Assembly: GCF_025821625.1 (NCBI RefSeq)
Contig: NZ_JACKSH010000287.1
Span: 1-50,117, forward strand
Direction: 5' to 3'
Source: Mycolicibacterium pyrenivorans
GTDB taxonomy: Bacteria > Actinomycetota > Actinomycetes > Mycobacteriales > Mycobacteriaceae
DNA length: 50,117 nucleotides
Position numbers and translations under genes: made by a program
The notes under the pieces: generated by a model
Databases searched by the model: none
What the model was told of the DNA's origin: nothing
What the model saw: only the letters and a program-made list of their open reading frames with translations
In this document: positions 42,900 to 50,117 of the stretch, one piece after another
Position numbering within the stretch: the first letter of the stretch is position 1
Layout of the letters: each line of letters begins with the position of its first letter

Positions 42900-44531
42900 A
42901 TGCAAAGCACAATGCAAAATGTTCCCCTCACGGTTTCGGCGATCGTTAAGCATGCGGCAGCCATACACCCTGACAGCGAGGTCGCCACTCCGACCGGAAA
43001 TGGATATCGGAGAACGCCCTACCGCATTGTGCTGGCGCGAGCGGCTCGCCTTGCCAATGCGCTGCGCAGCCTTGGCATCACGGCGGACCAACGCGTGGCC
43101 ACCTTCCAGTGGAGCAACCAGGAACATTTGGAGGCCTACTGTGCGATTCCCTCCATGGGCGCAGTCCTGCACACGCTCAACATTCGTTTGGCCCCAGAGC
43201 AACTCGCGTACATCGCCAACCACGCGAGCGATCAGATTGTGTTAGTCGACGCTTCGGTTGCCCCGTTGTTGGCGCGCGCGCTCCCGGCGATGGCATCGGT
43301 GCACACCGTCATCGCGACCGGGGAGGGCGACCTTGCCCCGCTACAGGGATGCGGGAAGACCGTTCTGCGTTACGAGGAAGTGCTTGCCGGCCAAGAAGAA
43401 TCATTTGACTGGCCTGAGCTCGACGAGCTGTCCGCCGCGGCCATGTGTTATACGAGCGGCACCACCGGAGACCCCAAAGGCGTCGTCTACAGCCACCGTT
43501 CGACGTACCTTCACTCCCTGACCGCCTGCACAGCTAACGCTTTGTCAGTCAGCGAGGCCGACCGTGTGCTGGCCATCGTCCCCATGTTTCACGCCAATGC
43601 GTGGGGGCTTATCTACGCAGCGTTGATGTCCGGTGCGGATCTGGTACTGCCTGACCGGTATCTCCAAGCCGAACCGTTGGTGTCGATCATCGAAGACACC
43701 AGACCGACCTTGGCCGGTGCAGTGCCGACGATCTGGAACGATGTCGACCGATATCTGGATTCGCACCCTGAGCGGGACATTTCTTCGTTACGGCTGGTCG
43801 CGTGCGGGGGATCTGCTGTTCCGGTTTCCTTGATGCGGGCATTCGAAGAGAAGTACGACGTGCCCATTGTGCAGGCCTGGGGTATGACCGAAACCTCTCC
43901 GTTGGCGACCGTTGCACGTCCGGCTCACAGAGCCGACGCGACGCGACGATGGGAAATGCGCGCATCCCAGGGTCGGCCGATCTGCGGTGTCGAAATCCGG
44001 TTGCGGGATGACGACGGGAAAGACGTGCCGTGGGACGGGCAATCAGTTGGGGAAATCCAGGCGCGCGGTCCTTGGATCACTGGGTCCTATTTCGGAGACA
44101 ACGATACGGAGAAGTTCGACGAGGGATGGCTGCGTACCGGTGATGTGGGCAAGATCGACGCCGAGGGCTATCTGACACTGACCGACCGCTCGAAAGACGT
44201 CATCAAGTCAGGTGGCGAATGGATCTCCTCGGTGGAGCTGGAAAACACGCTGATCGGGCACCCTGCCGTGTACGAAGCGGCGGTAGTCGGCGTCGCGGAC
44301 GATAAATGGCAGGAAAGGCCGTTGGCGCTTGTCGTCGTCCACCCCGGAACCGACGTTGTCATTGACCAACTCCGATCGTTCCTTGCGGACAAAGTCGCCA
44401 AATGGTGGATTCCTGAGCGATGGAGCTTCGTGTCCGATATTCCGAGAACGAGCGTCGGAAAGTACGACAAAAAGGCCATCCGTGCCCGCCACTCTGCCGG
44501 CGAATACCTCATCGAAATCGAAACGCAATAA
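42900..44531 (+). CDS. Acyl-CoA synthetase (FadD-type, medium/long-chain)
   Basis: A 543-aa adenylate-forming ligase. The P-loop CYTSGTTGDPKGVVY is near residues 181-195, the gate WGMTETSPL near 326, the hinge DRSKDVIKSGGEWISS near 429 and the C-terminal Lys in RTSVGKYDKKAIR. The 'GEWIS' form resembles medium/long-chain acyl-CoA ligases such as AlkK. It lies 14 bp after the transglutaminase-fold gene. It activates the acid released after ester hydrolysis, before beta-oxidation; the chain type is not evident. Confidence 0.9.
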   Translation: MQSTMQNVPLTVSAIVKHAAAIHPDSEVATPTGNGYRRTPYRIVLARAARLANALRSLGITADQRVATFQWSNQEHLEAYCAIPSMGAVLHTLNIRLAPEQLAYIANHASDQIVLVDASVAPLLARALPAMASVHTVIATGEGDLAPLQGCGKTVLRYEEVLAGQEESFDWPELDELSAAAMCYTSGTTGDPKGVVYSHRSTYLHSLTACTANALSVSEADRVLAIVPMFHANAWGLIYAALMSGADLVLPDRYLQAEPLVSIIEDTRPTLAGAVPTIWNDVDRYLDSHPERDISSLRLVACGGSAVPVSLMRAFEEKYDVPIVQAWGMTETSPLATVARPAHRADATRRWEMRASQGRPICGVEIRLRDDDGKDVPWDGQSVGEIQARGPWITGSYFGDNDTEKFDEGWLRTGDVGKIDAEGYLTLTDRSKDVIKSGGEWISSVELENTLIGHPAVYEAAVVGVADDKWQERPLALVVVHPGTDVVIDQLRSFLADKVAKWWIPERWSFVSDIPRTSVGKYDKKAIRARHSAGEYLIEIETQ

Positions 44532-44569
44532 CGTCAAGTCCCCGGAATTCCAACAGTCGGAAGGTAATC

Positions 44570-45715
44570 ATGTCCTCCCCAATCTCTCCCTGGATGAATG
44601 CTGAATTACTCGAGCTTCGTGACCTCGCTGCGAAGTTCTTCTCGGCCGAACTGGCGCCGCATGCGCAGCGCTTTGCAGAACAGCACCACGTCGACCGAGA
44701 ACTGTGGAACCGAGCAGGCGAGCTGGGCCTACTCTGCATGTCAATACCTGAGGAATATGGCGGAGGCGGGGGTACTTTCGCGCACGAGGCGGTCGTCCTC
44801 GAAGAGCAGGCCCGCATCGGCGACAGCTCGTGGGGCGCGGGATTGCACAGCGGAATCGTGGCCCACTACATCCTGCAATACGCGACTGAAGAGCTGCGTA
44901 AGCAGTGGCTCCCCAAAATGGCCTCCGGTGAAATGATCGGGGCGATAGCCATGACCGAACCGGGTACGGGTTCCGATCTCCAGAGCGTCAAGACAAAGGC
45001 CATCCTCGACGGTGACGAATATGTGATCACGGGCTCGAAGACGTTCATCACCAACGGCCAACAGGCCGACCTGATCATCGTTGTCGCCAAGACAGATCCG
45101 AGCCAGGGCGCCGCGGGTATCTCTCTGATCGCTGTCGAGGCAGACCGGTCGGGATTCCGTCGTGGCAAAGTTCTCGACAAAATCGGCCAGCGCGGCCAGG
45201 ACACTTCGGAGTTGTTCTTCGATGAGGTGAGAGTTCCGCGCTCGCATCTTCTGGGCCAGGCCGAGGGACAAGGCTTTATTCAGCTGATGACGCAGCTGCC
45301 GCAAGAGCGACTCATTGTCGCGGTGGGGGCTGTCGCAGCGATGGAACTTGCCCTGGAGCAGACGCTCAAGTACACGCGTGAGCGGGAGGCGTTCGGTCGG
45401 CCTGTCTTCGGCTTTCAAAACACCAAGTTCACGCTGGCTGAAGCCGCGACCGAAACGCGCATCGCACGAGTGTTTCTCGATTACTGCATCGACCTGCACC
45501 TTTCGGGTGAACTCGACGTGCAGACCGTCGCCATGGCGAAGTGGTGGACCACTGAGCGAGCGATGAAGGTGCTCGACGACTGTATGCAGCTTCACGGCGG
45601 ATATGGCTACATGACCGAGTACCCCATCTCGAGATTGTGGGTGGATCAGCGCGTGCAAAAAATCTATGCCGGCACGAACGAGGTGATGAAGGAAATCATC
45701 TCGCGTTCCCTATGA
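44570..45715 (+). CDS. Acyl-CoA dehydrogenase
   Basis: A 381-aa acyl-CoA dehydrogenase. Motifs are AIAMTEPGTGSDLQS near residues 122-136, GSKTFITNG, and the C-terminal QLHGGYGYMTEYP. The base region reads IYAGTNEVMK, with Ala where MCAD carries the catalytic Glu; isovaleryl/long-chain types use a Glu at another helix and look like this. A poly-Gly run is near residue 62. Start ATG 44570 follows CGGAAGG. It lies 38 bp after FadD in the same operon. Confidence 0.88.
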   Translation: MSSPISPWMNAELLELRDLAAKFFSAELAPHAQRFAEQHHVDRELWNRAGELGLLCMSIPEEYGGGGGTFAHEAVVLEEQARIGDSSWGAGLHSGIVAHYILQYATEELRKQWLPKMASGEMIGAIAMTEPGTGSDLQSVKTKAILDGDEYVITGSKTFITNGQQADLIIVVAKTDPSQGAAGISLIAVEADRSGFRRGKVLDKIGQRGQDTSELFFDEVRVPRSHLLGQAEGQGFIQLMTQLPQERLIVAVGAVAAMELALEQTLKYTREREAFGRPVFGFQNTKFTLAEAATETRIARVFLDYCIDLHLSGELDVQTVAMAKWWTTERAMKVLDDCMQLHGGYGYMTEYPISRLWVDQRVQKIYAGTNEVMKEIISRSL

Positions 45716-45764
45716 CTCAGATGAGTTGCCGCCTGCACGTTAGTCATCTAGAGGAGGAGGATTG

Positions 45765-46823
45765 ATGGCATCGATGGTGGTGCCGTATCGCCACGACATG
45801 GGCGGCCATTGCGGATCGGGGGCTCTTCGGGATTTGACCGAATGGGCCGGGATCCGTTGGGGTGATGACACCCCGGACGAAGGTATCGTGTTTGCTCTCG
45901 GCGGGGCCCTCGACTTCTCGTATGTTCGCTCGGCGCACCTACGTCCACCGATCTACCTCGTTGGACGCAGCGCGGACCTCGAAGACGAATACTTGACCCG
46001 GTTGGGCGCGCGCTTCGAGTGTCGTTCGACAGACGACCCCGATCTCGGGTGGAAATGGGTGACCGAACAGATCGATGCCGGTACGCCGGTCATGGTGTGG
46101 ACTGACATCGCCGAATTGCCCTATCTGAGAACGCATCTGAGTATGAGCCGGCACGACGTCGTGATCGTGGGGTACGACGACGACAAGGAACTCGCGTTCG
46201 TGGTCGACAACGATCGCGATACACCTCAAGCGGTGCCGTACGAGAATTTACGGAAGGCGCGAGCATCGACGGGATTTCCCGTCCCCACGCGGCACACCAC
46301 CTACGCGGTCGAGTGGCCCGGCGCGGCACCAGATCTCGGCAATGCTGCCCGGTCGGCCTTCCGTAGGTCCGCGGACGCGATGCAGGGTTCGTTTGTGAGC
46401 GCGCCGATCACCGAGGGCTCCGATTGTGAAATTCAGGTGCGTGGATTATCAGGGGTATCGACCTTTGTGGAGGACCTCAAGCGGTGGCCGGAGATCTTTG
46501 ACGACGACACCCTCGACGGTGCCTTGTTTGCGCTGAGCGCCTTCATCGAAAAGGCTGGAACCGGAGGCGGTCTGTTCCGAGATCTGCAGGCACGTGGATG
46601 TCGGCGCATCGCTGAAGAGTTGAGTTTCGAACCTGCGTTCCGAGCAGCGGAGGCTGCGAAGACCGCATCTGAGTTGTGGACCGCTGTTGCGCACACCGCT
46701 TACGAACGCGGTGCAGATCCGCGCCGGCGAGCGAGTGGCGCCGCATCCCTCGCTGCGCAGTTGCCGCGAGCCGAACGTCGACTCGCGCAGGCGCTGAGGG
46801 AGGCAGGGAATTTACTCCTATGA
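45765..46823 (+). CDS. BtrH-N-like protein with C-terminal DUF4872-type domain
   Basis: A 352-aa protein. The N-terminus, YRHDMGGHCGSGAL with Cys16, resembles the BtrH N-terminal papain-like fold named after the butirosin acyltransferase, which transfers an acyl group from a carrier protein. The segment SRHDVVIVGYDDD near 128-140 could provide the His. The C-terminal half (about 190-345) is helical and similar to DUF4872. In this catabolic operon it is unexplained: it could be an amidase, thioesterase or acyltransferase. The ATG follows a very strong AGGAGGAGGA. Confidence 0.65.
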   Translation: MASMVVPYRHDMGGHCGSGALRDLTEWAGIRWGDDTPDEGIVFALGGALDFSYVRSAHLRPPIYLVGRSADLEDEYLTRLGARFECRSTDDPDLGWKWVTEQIDAGTPVMVWTDIAELPYLRTHLSMSRHDVVIVGYDDDKELAFVVDNDRDTPQAVPYENLRKARASTGFPVPTRHTTYAVEWPGAAPDLGNAARSAFRRSADAMQGSFVSAPITEGSDCEIQVRGLSGVSTFVEDLKRWPEIFDDDTLDGALFALSAFIEKAGTGGGLFRDLQARGCRRIAEELSFEPAFRAAEAAKTASELWTAVAHTAYERGADPRRRASGAASLAAQLPRAERRLAQALREAGNLLL

Positions 46824-46916
46824 GTCCTGATTGCCTGCGGAGGAAATCAAACTGGTTGCGACCCAACGGATTTCTTTGTGAGTGCTTGGATTGCGTCAAC
46901 AGAATGGAGATTCACG

Positions 46917-47327
46917 ATGGCTGTCTTCGCTGATGCGGAAGAGGTTTACCGCTACCTCGCTGGCATCTTTCGACGAGGTTTGGAGAACGAAGACCTTGCG
47001 AACAGACTTGCCGGGTCCGGGGTGGTGTTGCGGATCCACTACACCGATCCGGATGCGGTAGTAACCGTGGATATGCCGAAGAAGGTGATAGAGACTGGTG
47101 CGGACAGTGGCGTTACACCGAATGTCGAATTGTTCATGTCCGCGGATACCGGCAACAGGTTCTGGTTGGGGAAGGTGAACTTGACCATGGCGATGGCCAA
47201 AGGAACGGTACGAGCGAAAGGTCCTGTCACGAAACTGATCAAGCTCATACCGCAGGCCAAAAACCTTTTTCCAGAATATCGGGCAATCCTTGAGGCCGAC
47301 AAGCGTCACGACCTGCTCAATGTGTGA
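46917..47327 (+). CDS. SCP2 sterol-transfer-domain protein
   Basis: A 136-aa small protein with SCP2-like features: strands reading VVLRIHYTDPDAVVTVDMP and a C-terminal KGTVRAKGPVTKLIKLIPQA. It probably binds a hydrophobic acyl or sterol-like ligand. I chose ATG 46917 over the in-frame start at 46878 because the Leu/Ala-rich SCP2 fold begins there and GGAG precedes it. It is the only small carrier-type gene of region C. Confidence 0.75.
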   Translation: MAVFADAEEVYRYLAGIFRRGLENEDLANRLAGSGVVLRIHYTDPDAVVTVDMPKKVIETGADSGVTPNVELFMSADTGNRFWLGKVNLTMAMAKGTVRAKGPVTKLIKLIPQAKNLFPEYRAILEADKRHDLLNV

Positions 47328-47482
47328 TGTCAGTCCGGTACGAGACCGGGCGCGGGCGAGCGGCCGCCGCGGCCCCTGGGCGACGTGCCCGGAGATCATC
47401 CACGACAGTTCGCGGTATCGCCGTGCGCGGTCGGGATAACTACTTCAGAAGCGTCATTAGATAGAAAAGAAGGGACTTAAGC

Positions 47483-48589
47483 ATGAAGACACGTGCCGCT
47501 GTTTTGTGGGGCTTGGAGCAGAAGTGGGAGGTCGAAGAAGTCGAGTTGGATCCGCCAGGTCCCGGGGAGGTCCTCGTGCGCCTCGCGGCCACCGGCTTGT
47601 GCCATTCCGACGAACATCTGGTGACCGGCGACCTCCCGATCCCATTGCCGGTAGTGGGGGGTCATGAGGGTGCTGGCACAGTCGTGGAGTGCGGTGAAGG
47701 GGTTGAGGAACTGTCCGAAGGTGATTCTGTCATCTTGACCTTCCTTCCCTCGTGTGGGCGCTGCTCGTACTGCGCGCGCGGCATGGGCAATCTCTGTGAG
47801 TTGGGAGCGGCGCTCATGATGGGACCGCAGATCGACGGCACCTATCGCTTTCACGCACGAGGCGAGGACGTCGGGCAGATGTGTTTGCTCGGAACGTTTT
47901 CCGAGTACACAGTGGTGCCGAAGGCGTCCGTGGTCAAGATTGACGGCGGGATCCCCCTGGATCGGGCAGCCTTGATCGGCTGCGGCGTCACGACCGGTTA
48001 CGGATCTGCGGTGCGGACTGGGGAGGTGCGCGCCGGGGACACCGTCGTGGTAGTCGGAGCGGGGGGAATCGGAATGAATGCGATTCAGGGCGCGCGAATC
48101 GCGGGAGCGTTAGCGATTGTGGCGGTCGATCCGGTGAAGTTCAAGCGGGAGCAAGCGAGCGGGTTCGGTGCGACGCACACCGCGGCCTCGATGGATGAAG
48201 CTTGGTCGTTGGTCAGCGATATGACGCTGGGCAAGCTGGCTGATGTCTGCATCCTCACCACCGATGTGGCTGAGGCCTCCTACACCGCGGAAGCGCTGGC
48301 CTTGGTCGGAAAGCGGGGGCGCGTCGTGGTCACGGCCATCGGGCACCCCGACGACTCATCGATCTCAGGATCATTGCTTGAAATGACGCTGTACGAGAAG
48401 CAGATTCGCGGCGCTTTGTATGGCTCATCCAATGCGCCGCACGATATTCCGCGACTGGTCGAGCTGTACTCCGCTGGGTTGTTGAAGCTCGATGAGTTGG
48501 TCACCCGCGAATACTCCCTCGACCAAATCAACGAGGGCTACCAGGATATGCGTTCAGGAAAAAACATCCGAGGGCTCGTCCGGTTCTGA
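47483..48589 (+). CDS. NDMA-type zinc alcohol dehydrogenase
   Basis: A 368-aa MDR dehydrogenase. Catalytic zinc: C40 (GLCHSDEH), H61-E62 (GGHEGAG). Structural zinc: C91, C94, C97, C105. Cofactor motif VVGAGGIGMNAIQG near residues 190-203. It resembles the mycobacterial NDMA-dependent alcohol dehydrogenase family, with tightly bound nicotinamide cofactor, such as AdhD of the mymA operon. It starts 155 bp after the SCP2 gene; a good AAGGGA site precedes ATG 47483. It may oxidise an alcohol from the P450 or ester hydrolysis. Confidence 0.88.
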   Translation: MKTRAAVLWGLEQKWEVEEVELDPPGPGEVLVRLAATGLCHSDEHLVTGDLPIPLPVVGGHEGAGTVVECGEGVEELSEGDSVILTFLPSCGRCSYCARGMGNLCELGAALMMGPQIDGTYRFHARGEDVGQMCLLGTFSEYTVVPKASVVKIDGGIPLDRAALIGCGVTTGYGSAVRTGEVRAGDTVVVVGAGGIGMNAIQGARIAGALAIVAVDPVKFKREQASGFGATHTAASMDEAWSLVSDMTLGKLADVCILTTDVAEASYTAEALALVGKRGRVVVTAIGHPDDSSISGSLLEMTLYEKQIRGALYGSSNAPHDIPRLVELYSAGLLKLDELVTREYSLDQINEGYQDMRSGKNIRGLVRF

Positions 48590-48675
48590 AGAGAACCATG
48601 CTCCACTGCTTGTGTTCATGTCCTTGCGCCGCTGCAGATTACACGCCGCCGGACCGCTTAGGCTGCCGCGCGTCG

Positions 48676-48700
48676 CGTCCTCCCTTCCTGTCTGAGGACG
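48676..48700. terminator. Weak hairpin after the alcohol dehydrogenase
   Basis: CGTCCTC (48676-48682) and GAGGACG (48694-48700) form a 7-bp stem with an 11-base loop. No U run follows. It may be a weak terminator or nothing; the next gene begins 55 bp later. Confidence 0.25.
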
Positions 48701-48755
48701 GCAAGCATCAGACTCCTTGTAATCAATCATCCATCAAATTCTCCCGGAGGCTGAG

Positions 48756-49955
48756 ATGACGGACGCTGGCACGACCATGACAAGCGAGGATGGGGCAGCT
48801 CGTTTCGTTGTCGCCCCGGAGGTGTGGACCACGCCGGAGCGACGAGCGCTGAGTCAGATGGCGCGGTCTTTCGTCGAACGTGAAATCGCGCCGAAGCTAG
48901 CGCAATGGGAGCAGGTGGGTGAGATTCCGCGCGACCTGCACCTCAATGCTGCCGAGGTGGGGCTTCTCGGAATCGGGTTCCCAGAAGAAGTCGGCGGCAG
49001 CGGCGGCAATGCGATTGACTCTGCGCTGGTCACTGAGGCCATCCTGGCCGCAGGCGGGTCCACTGGCGTCTGCGCCGCCTTGTTCACCCATGGCATTGCC
49101 CTTCCCCACATTGCCGCCAATGGCTCCGACGCCCTGATTGAACGATATGTCCGTCCTACGCTCGCAGGAAGGATGATCGGCTCGCTGGGCGTTACCGAGC
49201 CTGGGGCAGGCTCAGATGTCGCGAATCTGCGCACACGCGCGGTGCGCGACGGGGACACCTACGTGGTCAACGGAGCAAAGACATTCATCACCAGCGGAGT
49301 TCGAGCGGACTTCGTTACTACGGCGGTACGCACCGGCGGACCGGGTTACGGTGGAGTTTCATTGCTTGTGATCGACAAGAATTCGCCTGGATTCGAAGTG
49401 TCCCGCCGGTTAGACAAGATGGGGTGGCGATGTAGCGACACCGCCGAGTTGTCTTTCGTCGACGTTCGCGTACCGGCTGACAACCTGGTGGGGGCAGAGA
49501 ACAGCGGGTTTTTGCAGATCATGCAGCAATTTCAGGCTGAACGGCTCGGCATCGCCGGCCAGGCGTACGCGACGGCGGGTCGGGCTCTCGATCTTGCCAA
49601 GAGTTGGGCGCGGGAACGTGAAACGTTCGGTAGACCCTTGACGGGGCGCCAGATCATTCGCCATAAGCTTGCGGAGATGGCTCGACAGGTCGACGTGGCG
49701 TGCACCTACACCCGTGCGGTCATGCAGAGGTGGCTAGCGGGGGAGGATGTCGTTGCCGAGGTGTCGATGGCCAAGAACACCGCTGTGTATGCGTGCGACT
49801 ACGTGGTCAATGAGGCGGTTCAGATCTTCGGTGGGATGGGCTACATGCGTGAGTCTGAGATCGAGAGACACTATCGAGATTGCCGAATTCTCGGAATAGG
49901 CGGCGGCACCAACGAAATCATGAACGAGATCATCGCCAAGCGCATCGGACTCTAG
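48756..49955 (+). CDS. Acyl-CoA dehydrogenase
   Basis: A 399-aa acyl-CoA dehydrogenase. Motifs are GVTEPGAGSDVANLR near residues 147-161, NGAKTFITSG, and QIFGGMGYMRESEIE. The base region is GIGGGTNEIMNE, again without the MCAD-type Glu. The N-terminus carries extra Thr/Ser-rich residues before the core. Start ATG 48756 follows CCGGAGG. It is the last complete gene, 64 bp before the right-hand IS3 end. Confidence 0.88.
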   Translation: MTDAGTTMTSEDGAARFVVAPEVWTTPERRALSQMARSFVEREIAPKLAQWEQVGEIPRDLHLNAAEVGLLGIGFPEEVGGSGGNAIDSALVTEAILAAGGSTGVCAALFTHGIALPHIAANGSDALIERYVRPTLAGRMIGSLGVTEPGAGSDVANLRTRAVRDGDTYVVNGAKTFITSGVRADFVTTAVRTGGPGYGGVSLLVIDKNSPGFEVSRRLDKMGWRCSDTAELSFVDVRVPADNLVGAENSGFLQIMQQFQAERLGIAGQAYATAGRALDLAKSWARERETFGRPLTGRQIIRHKLAEMARQVDVACTYTRAVMQRWLAGEDVVAEVSMAKNTAVYACDYVVNEAVQIFGGMGYMRESEIERHYRDCRILGIGGGTNEIMNEIIAKRIGL

Positions 49956-50020
49956 TTCTTGATATCAGTAAAGAAAGTTCTCACATCGCAGGTGAGCGGC
50001 GGTCAGGCGGGCGTTGGTCG

Positions 50021-50117
50021 TGTGGTTCCCCCGAAATCGTGGAGGGTTTCCTATGCCGCTTCCGGCTTGGTCTTGGATTCCCTGATCTCGTAGTTGACGG
50101 GCGATAGCCCGTCTGCG
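50021..50117 (-). mobile_element. 3' end of an IS3-family element (X), inverted copy at the right edge
   Basis: These bases are the exact reverse complement of 1-97: the same terminal inverted repeat (TGTGGTTCCCCCGAAATCG), then the end of the OrfB gene running off the window. A 98th matching base extends the identity to 50020. The element enters from the right and points inward. No target duplication can be tested, as the other end of each copy is outside. Confidence 0.8.
50051..50116 (-). CDS. IS3-family transposase OrfB, C-terminal fragment (second copy)
   Basis: A minus-strand partial frame identical to that at 2-67: GLSPVNYEI, ending KTKPEAA-stop at 50051-50053. The body of the gene lies past the right edge. 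Confidence 0.75.
   Translation of the reverse strand, partial: ADGLSPVNYEIRESKTKPEAA

Noticed and set aside
45713..45730. Small palindrome ACTCA-GA-TGAGT after the acyl-CoA dehydrogenase
   Set aside because: Only 5-bp arms at the stop codon; too short to call a terminator or operator.
49980..50000. CTCAC/GTGAG repeat before the right-hand IS end
   Set aside because: Five-base arms without a U run; not enough to call a terminator.
1..50117. CRISPR arrays, rRNA genes or a plasmid origin
   Set aside because: No regularly spaced short repeats, conserved rRNA segments, iterons or replication gene were seen.

Overview
The window looks like a catabolic gene region of a high-GC actinobacterium, most likely a Mycobacterium/Mycolicibacterium relative. 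The signs are GTG/TTG starts, ATGA/GTGA stop-start overlaps, many TetR regulators, an F420-type LLM oxidoreductase, a TIGR03084 protein, an NDMA-type alcohol dehydrogenase and a CYP153 hydroxylase. Everything here is read by eye; family names come from motifs and recall, not from searches.

Left edge (1-4780): a nest of mobile elements. Bases 1-97 are the 3' end of an IS3-family element (called X). X abuts the stop codon of a second IS3-family element (called Y, about 98-3950). Y is split by a complete IS21-family istAB element (1096-3737) with a 6-bp target duplication TGGGCC. Beyond Y lies a decayed large serine recombinase with an 87-bp internal tandem duplication. The last 98 bases of the window are the exact reverse complement of the first 98, so both ends stop inside inverted copies of X.

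Region A (4815-14891): a carboxymuconolactone-decarboxylase-like protein, a zinc alcohol dehydrogenase and a thiolase-like protein on the minus strand; then two TetR regulators, a hotdog thioesterase and an alpha/beta hydrolase on the plus strand; then a three-gene alkane hydroxylase operon (2Fe-2S ferredoxin, CYP153 P450, ferredoxin reductase) with a divergent AraC-type regulator.

Region B (15173-30350): very GC-rich and tightly overlapping. Plus strand: thiolase-like protein, DUF35 protein, LLM oxidoreductase, four hotdog/MaoC proteins, enoyl-CoA hydratase, TIGR03084 protein and AtuA-family protein. Minus strand: carboxylase beta (methylcrotonyl/geranyl-CoA type), carboxylase alpha with biotin site, acyl-CoA dehydrogenase, FadD and TetR. 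It resembles an acyclic-terpene or branched-chain acyl-CoA pathway, with a thiolase/DUF35 unit where a lyase would be expected.

Region C (30694-49955): two TetR regulators, two ferritin-like putative diiron proteins, an SDR, three Baeyer-Villiger-type flavin monooxygenases, an HSL-type esterase, an orphan P450, a transglutaminase-fold protein, FadD, two acyl-CoA dehydrogenases, a BtrH-like protein, an SCP2-like protein and an NDMA-type alcohol dehydrogenase. A plausible flow is hydroxylation, alcohol to ketone, ketone to ester, ester hydrolysis, CoA activation and beta-oxidation, like an expanded mycobacterial mymA-type operon. The real substrate cannot be read from sequence.
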